NCBI GenBank assembly: GCA_964019155.1
Contig: OZ025244.1
Location: 28,501,495-28,565,494, forward strand
Length of the DNA stretch: 64,000 nt
Origin: Osedax fenrisi
Lineage: Eukaryota; Annelida; Polychaeta; Sabellida; Siboglinidae
Reading direction: 5' to 3'
Part shown: positions 59,761 through 64,000 of the stretch, in pieces
How positions within the stretch are numbered: position 1 is the stretch's first letter
How the letters are laid out: every line of letters starts with the position of its first letter
The notes under the pieces: model-generated
Told to the model about the DNA's origin: nothing
Databases searched by the model: none
What the model saw: the letters and a program-made list of their open reading frames with translations, nothing else
Position numbers and translations under genes: made by a program

Positions 59761-60419
59761 AAAAAATCAGATTATGACTATAGGTTTATATAACCTATAT
59801 AGTGTTATATTATATATTATAATAAGAAGCTGATACATTAATGTTTGGAAGAAATTTCTACTTCCAGTTATAGAATATATTTAAATCGTTATTGATATAA
59901 ATATATTTTAACATTTTCTATAAATAATTATTTCGGTAATAGGATAGTAGGGGAGTATGACATACTAACTTCTTATGACATATTAACTATCTAACTTCTG
60001 TCTTCTCTAACCAAGAAGGGTTAGATATTTTAGCCCACTTACCTCTCAACTGTCATTGTTGGTCATCGTTCTACTCCATGGCAACCAATTCAGAAAGTGG
60101 GCTAAGACAATTGACGGGGATACCTACACGTATCTGTAGCGAAGGAGTTACTAGCTAACCAACGGTCAAGAGCTGATGAATACCATAGTATATCAACGGC
60201 CATGACCGTACTTTCAAGTACACAGCATATAAACTATCTACTATCTATAGAATATCGACAGAGACGTATAGTTCGGAGAGGATATAAGCGCCGCCAAACG
60301 TAATCAAGCCGTACAGAAATAAAACATGACTCACGATATACATTTCACAATGCCGGATCGGTCGAGGCCCGGATTATCAACGACCTAACATTAATACCGA
60401 TTGCAATAAATTGCAAAAC

Positions 60420-60560
60420 GACAATCATCCGTCTGATATGGAACAGCCGCTACAAAAACTGAAATCAAAAGTTGAAAAGTCAATAAATTGTCTGAAGAAT
60501 AACAAATCACCAGGAATCGATAACGTATCAAGTGAACTTATCAAAGAAGGTGACCGGCAA
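60420..60560 (+). mobile_element. RT fragment, RTE-like
   Basis: Encodes KSINCLKNNKSPGIDNVSSE followed by LIKEGD, the classic N..K.PG.D.I..E..K motif at the start of non-LTR reverse transcriptases of the RTE-like kind. It is interrupted by a stop immediately after. The preceding 400 bp (60020-60420) is GC-richer and probably belongs to the same relic. Confidence 0.7.
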
Positions 60561-61528
60561 TAACTGAGTTATTTACTAAACTCTGTCAACATACCTGTTT
60601 CGTATGCAGTTATTGGGCTTCCATAAAATGAAGTTATACGCTACTTCGTCGGTGTACCTTATGCAGTTACCTTCTAGTCGCAATATTCTTTGTTTTGGCA
60701 CTTCTGAGATCTTTGGCATTCCCCTGTACACTGTACAGTTATGTATTGGTGACCTTACCTTTCTATGATATATTTGTGGCCATTCTAAGTAACCTAGTAT
60801 AACAACCATCGATTTGCTTACGCATTGTGGAGTCGATTGTCCAGCATGCGCTACCATATGATAATATAGGTTCGATTGTAGCTTTGAAAGTTCTTATTTT
60901 CAGACTATTTCCTATATTGGAGTTCCAGATTGATTTCATTTGGTGTATTGCTGACCATGATAAAGATTTGATAATTTCAAATTAAGAAATTAAGAATTAA
61001 TAGGTCCTATAATAATTATTATAACCTACATATAAATTTATTAATAAATTAATTTAAATCTTTACAAATAATATTGAATTATTTATGTAATGCAGTATTT
61101 AATGTGCAATATCTAATAATTAAACAACTTTTAAGAATATTCCAATGTATTGTATTATTATTATTTACATAAAAACTTGTTTATGTTCAGACGAAATTAA
61201 AATTTATGAATAATACCAAGAATATGATTATAAATATAGTTATTAAGAAATAATAACAATGTAAATTAAGAATAAATATAATGTATAAATAAGTTAATAT
61301 AAAATGAAGTTGTTTTATAATATTAATTCTTAGTTACCTCGGGGATTTACTCCCCGGTTATGTAATTTATGAAAAACTATAGTTTTAACTTTCAGACATA
61401 TATACTATTATTATATGATTATAAATTATATCTGAGTATATACACCTATACCTATAATATATATAGGATACTTACATTATTTATTAGGCTCCGTTGTAAA
61501 GTTGAACGCTACTCATAAGACCTATGAC

Positions 61529-61563
<35 letters not shown>

Positions 61564-62427
61564 TATAGGCATGCAAAATAATAAAATAGTGAAATATCTC
61601 CTGAAATATCTCCATAAACGACAGAAATAAATTAACGTCAAAGCATCCTACGGAATATATTTGTTCACGCTCTATAGATTAGTGTTTATATGCATTAGGT
61701 TTCCAAGAATTTATTGTATTTCTAATGTTTGTTTGTCATCTTTGATTTCTTCATATATCCTACCTCTTCTTGTATCATCTGTCTTCGTAGCTGATATGCT
61801 CGAGTGATACCAACATAAATATATTATTAAATAAAGTAAGTTCAAACTTCACAAATCATATTATATAAACCTATATTGATTATTTCAACTAAGCAGTATT
61901 TTATATGTAATATCTAATAATTATATTTTACTAGTTATTATTATTTACAAACAACTTATTTATGTTCAAGCGAAATTAAATTTAAATATAATAATAAGAA
62001 TACAATTTTAAATATAATTATTAATAAATAATAATAGTGTAAGTTAAAAACAAATATAATTGTTATATAAAAAATAAGATGATAATAATGAATAGGTTAC
62101 TTTGTTTTATGTAATACCATTTATTAGTTAGATGACAGAAATGGGTATACCCCATTCTGTCTATAGTGGCTGATAATTTATATATCTCAGAATACTTATA
62201 ATATATCGATAAATACTGAATTTTAATATCTTAGTTTTTGTAACTATAGTTAAGCTATAGCTAGAAATCACACAGTTCCAGAATACGCTCATTTCACTTT
62301 TATATATAAATCATATTACTACATAATATACCCAATGCATTAGAGTTAAAACAAGCCATACACTAAGGTAATTTGGGGAGGGGTGTAGTAGCCGCTATTA
62401 CCAGACTAGGCAATAGCTGTCTCGATT

Positions 62428-62460
62428 AAAGGGGGGTTCACATCAACTCCGGTTTTCTAC
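62428..62460. mobile_element. solo TIR-like end
   Basis: GGGGGGTTCACATCAACTCC followed by GGTTTTCT resembles the end of the 40253 element (GGGTGTTCACACCAATTCC then GTTTTCC). No partner end was seen to the right. Confidence 0.5.
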
Positions 62461-62914
62461 AAACCTATTCGATTTATATATTTTAAATTATTAATTATAG
62501 TTATGAAGCCTGACGTTATACACGATTTATGATATTTTACACTGTAGAAATAATTAAAATATGATATAGTAATTAATCTTCATTTAGATATAACAATTTA
62601 TTTACATTAAAATATCCGTGTATTACACCAACACAAATCACTATATATAGGAATATATATATTATATAATATATAGGATAGGTATATATAATAAATAATA
62701 CAAATAAATAATATAATTTAATTTAATATATGTTGTAGAATTGTATTAATTATACTCTATAAGGTATTTAAATAAATAAAATACAAAATATGAAAAAAAA
62801 TGTGTGTTTTGGTAGTGTAAAATCACATACTAAATTTCCCTGTTTTCATTAGATACATTACATATTTTATTTATGTATTTTATCTATACATACTGGTATA
62901 CCAGTTTACTAGTA

Positions 62915-62919
62915 GTTTA

Positions 62920-62966
<47 letters not shown>

Positions 62967-63144
62967 TGGTTTCATATATCACATTTGAATTTCTTAAAAT
63001 ATATATATATATATAGTTATAACTGTTACTATTTATATTAGTATAATTTATTTATTATAGGTATTATTATAGGTATTATACCTAAATATATATATATAAT
63101 TTATATAATTTATTTATTATAGGTATTATTATAGGTATTATACC

Positions 63145-63189
<45 letters not shown>

Positions 63190-63210
63190 ATATTATCAAC
63201 AAATAAAATA
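62915..63210. repeat. TA tracts and GGTATTATAGG duplications
   Basis: Long (TA)n runs with TATTTATTATAGGTATTAT and its mirror ATAGGTATTATACCTAAATA duplicated directly at about 63047 and 63112. Confidence 0.8.
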
Positions 63211-63426
63211 TTTTAATAATTTATTATTTATGAAGTATAACGAATTGTTCACTCTTCATTACATGTTCATATATGAGAGTATACTCTGAAAATGAATACA
63301 ATTATTACCGAATTCATATTATATATATATATTATATAATTTATATATTATATTTATATAATATATTATATTTATATAATATATTATATTTAAATAATAT
63401 ATTATATATATATATATATTATATAA

Positions 63427-63549
63427 TTTATGTTACACCTGAGTTAAATATATAAGTAGACTACTTAAAGTAGTAATATGTTTATATATTATATATATAT
63501 ATATAATATATTATATAAATATAATATATAAATTATATAATATATAAAT

Positions 63550-63589
<40 letters not shown>

Positions 63590-63825
63590 CATTATATAAA
63601 TATAATATTAAATTATATATATAATATATTATATACATATAATATATTATATAAATAATATAATATAATATATAAATTATATATATAATATAGTATATAT
63701 ATAATATATTATATAAATTATATAAATTATAAATTATATAATATATATATATATAATATATATATTATATAAATATAATATATAAATTATATATATATAT
63801 ATATATAATATATTATATACATATA

Positions 63826-63863
<38 letters not shown>

Positions 63864-63901
63864 ATTTATATATTATATAATTTATATATTATATTTATAT
63901 A

Positions 63902-63946
<45 letters not shown>

Positions 63947-64000
63947 AACATATTACTACTTTAAGTAGTCTACTTATATATTTAACCCATGTGTAACATA
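63427..64000. repeat. ~570-bp inverted repeat, TA core
   Basis: The first 58 bp (TATGTTACACCTGAGTTAAA...AGTAGACTACTTAAAGTAGT) reappears inverted at 63943-64000 with few differences, enclosing almost pure (TA/AT) sequence. It reaches the window edge, so it may extend further. Confidence 0.88.

Larger units (their letters stand above)
55138..64000. other. region downstream of ANAPC4
   Basis: No host gene recognised. Contents: 3' UTR/downstream AT-rich sequence (55138-56330), a LINE-like relic, TIR elements at 58110 and 58985, an RTE-like relic near 60020-60560, plain AT-rich sequence 60960-62420, and TA-rich repeats to the edge. ATTCCATTTT/AATGGAATCTAATTTCTGG at 56628-56705 forms a 75-bp hairpin. 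Confidence 0.65.

Overview
The window is nuclear DNA of an invertebrate animal (species not determinable by eye). It is extremely AT-rich, with many (TA)n tracts, minisatellites, inverted-repeat elements and LINE fragments. Its short GC-richer exons have metazoan-type gene structure. Almost none of the open frames longer than 60 codons is a gene; the real genes are split into exons of 43-298 bp that had to be found by protein similarity and joined by reading phase.

Two conserved single-copy genes lie head to head. On the minus strand, 1108-11543 carries eleven consecutive, phase-compatible exons of GPATCH1, a G-patch protein of the catalytic spliceosome. Its C-terminal half lies beyond the left edge, and its first coding exon is not securely found (a candidate upstream exon is at 18896-19006). 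On the plus strand, 24222-55137 carries ANAPC4, the WD40/scaffold subunit of the anaphase-promoting complex. All 24 exons from ATG to TGA could be assembled with consistent phases, giving about 833 codons against 808 in human. The exact 3' end of exon 19 is ambiguous.

The stretch between the genes (11544-24221) holds tRNA-derived SINE copies, a 460-bp near-perfect palindrome, a terminal-inverted-repeat (TIR) element, a 16-copy 84/89-bp minisatellite and a cluster of short perfect palindromes. ANAPC4 introns hold a CR1/L2/Rex1-type LINE with an intact reverse transcriptase frame nested in another TIR element, several MITEs, a hAT MITE touching an exon edge, and a 1-kb CTA/CTG trinucleotide array. 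From 55138 to the right edge I see no host gene: only AT-rich DNA, TIR elements, decayed LINEs and a terminal TA-rich inverted repeat.

Three things stand out. (1) The 5' splice sites of both genes are mostly GTT (26 of 33 assignable donors; GTTAGT and GTTTGT are the commonest) instead of the usual GTA/GTG. (2) Tandem repeats repeatedly sit directly against splice sites: C/A-rich arrays on the sense strand replace the polypyrimidine tract at many acceptors, and other arrays start at donors, two of them multiplying the donor motif itself. (3) Miniature palindromes look like the two terminal repeats of larger elements joined with no interior, and the matching larger elements are present in the same window.
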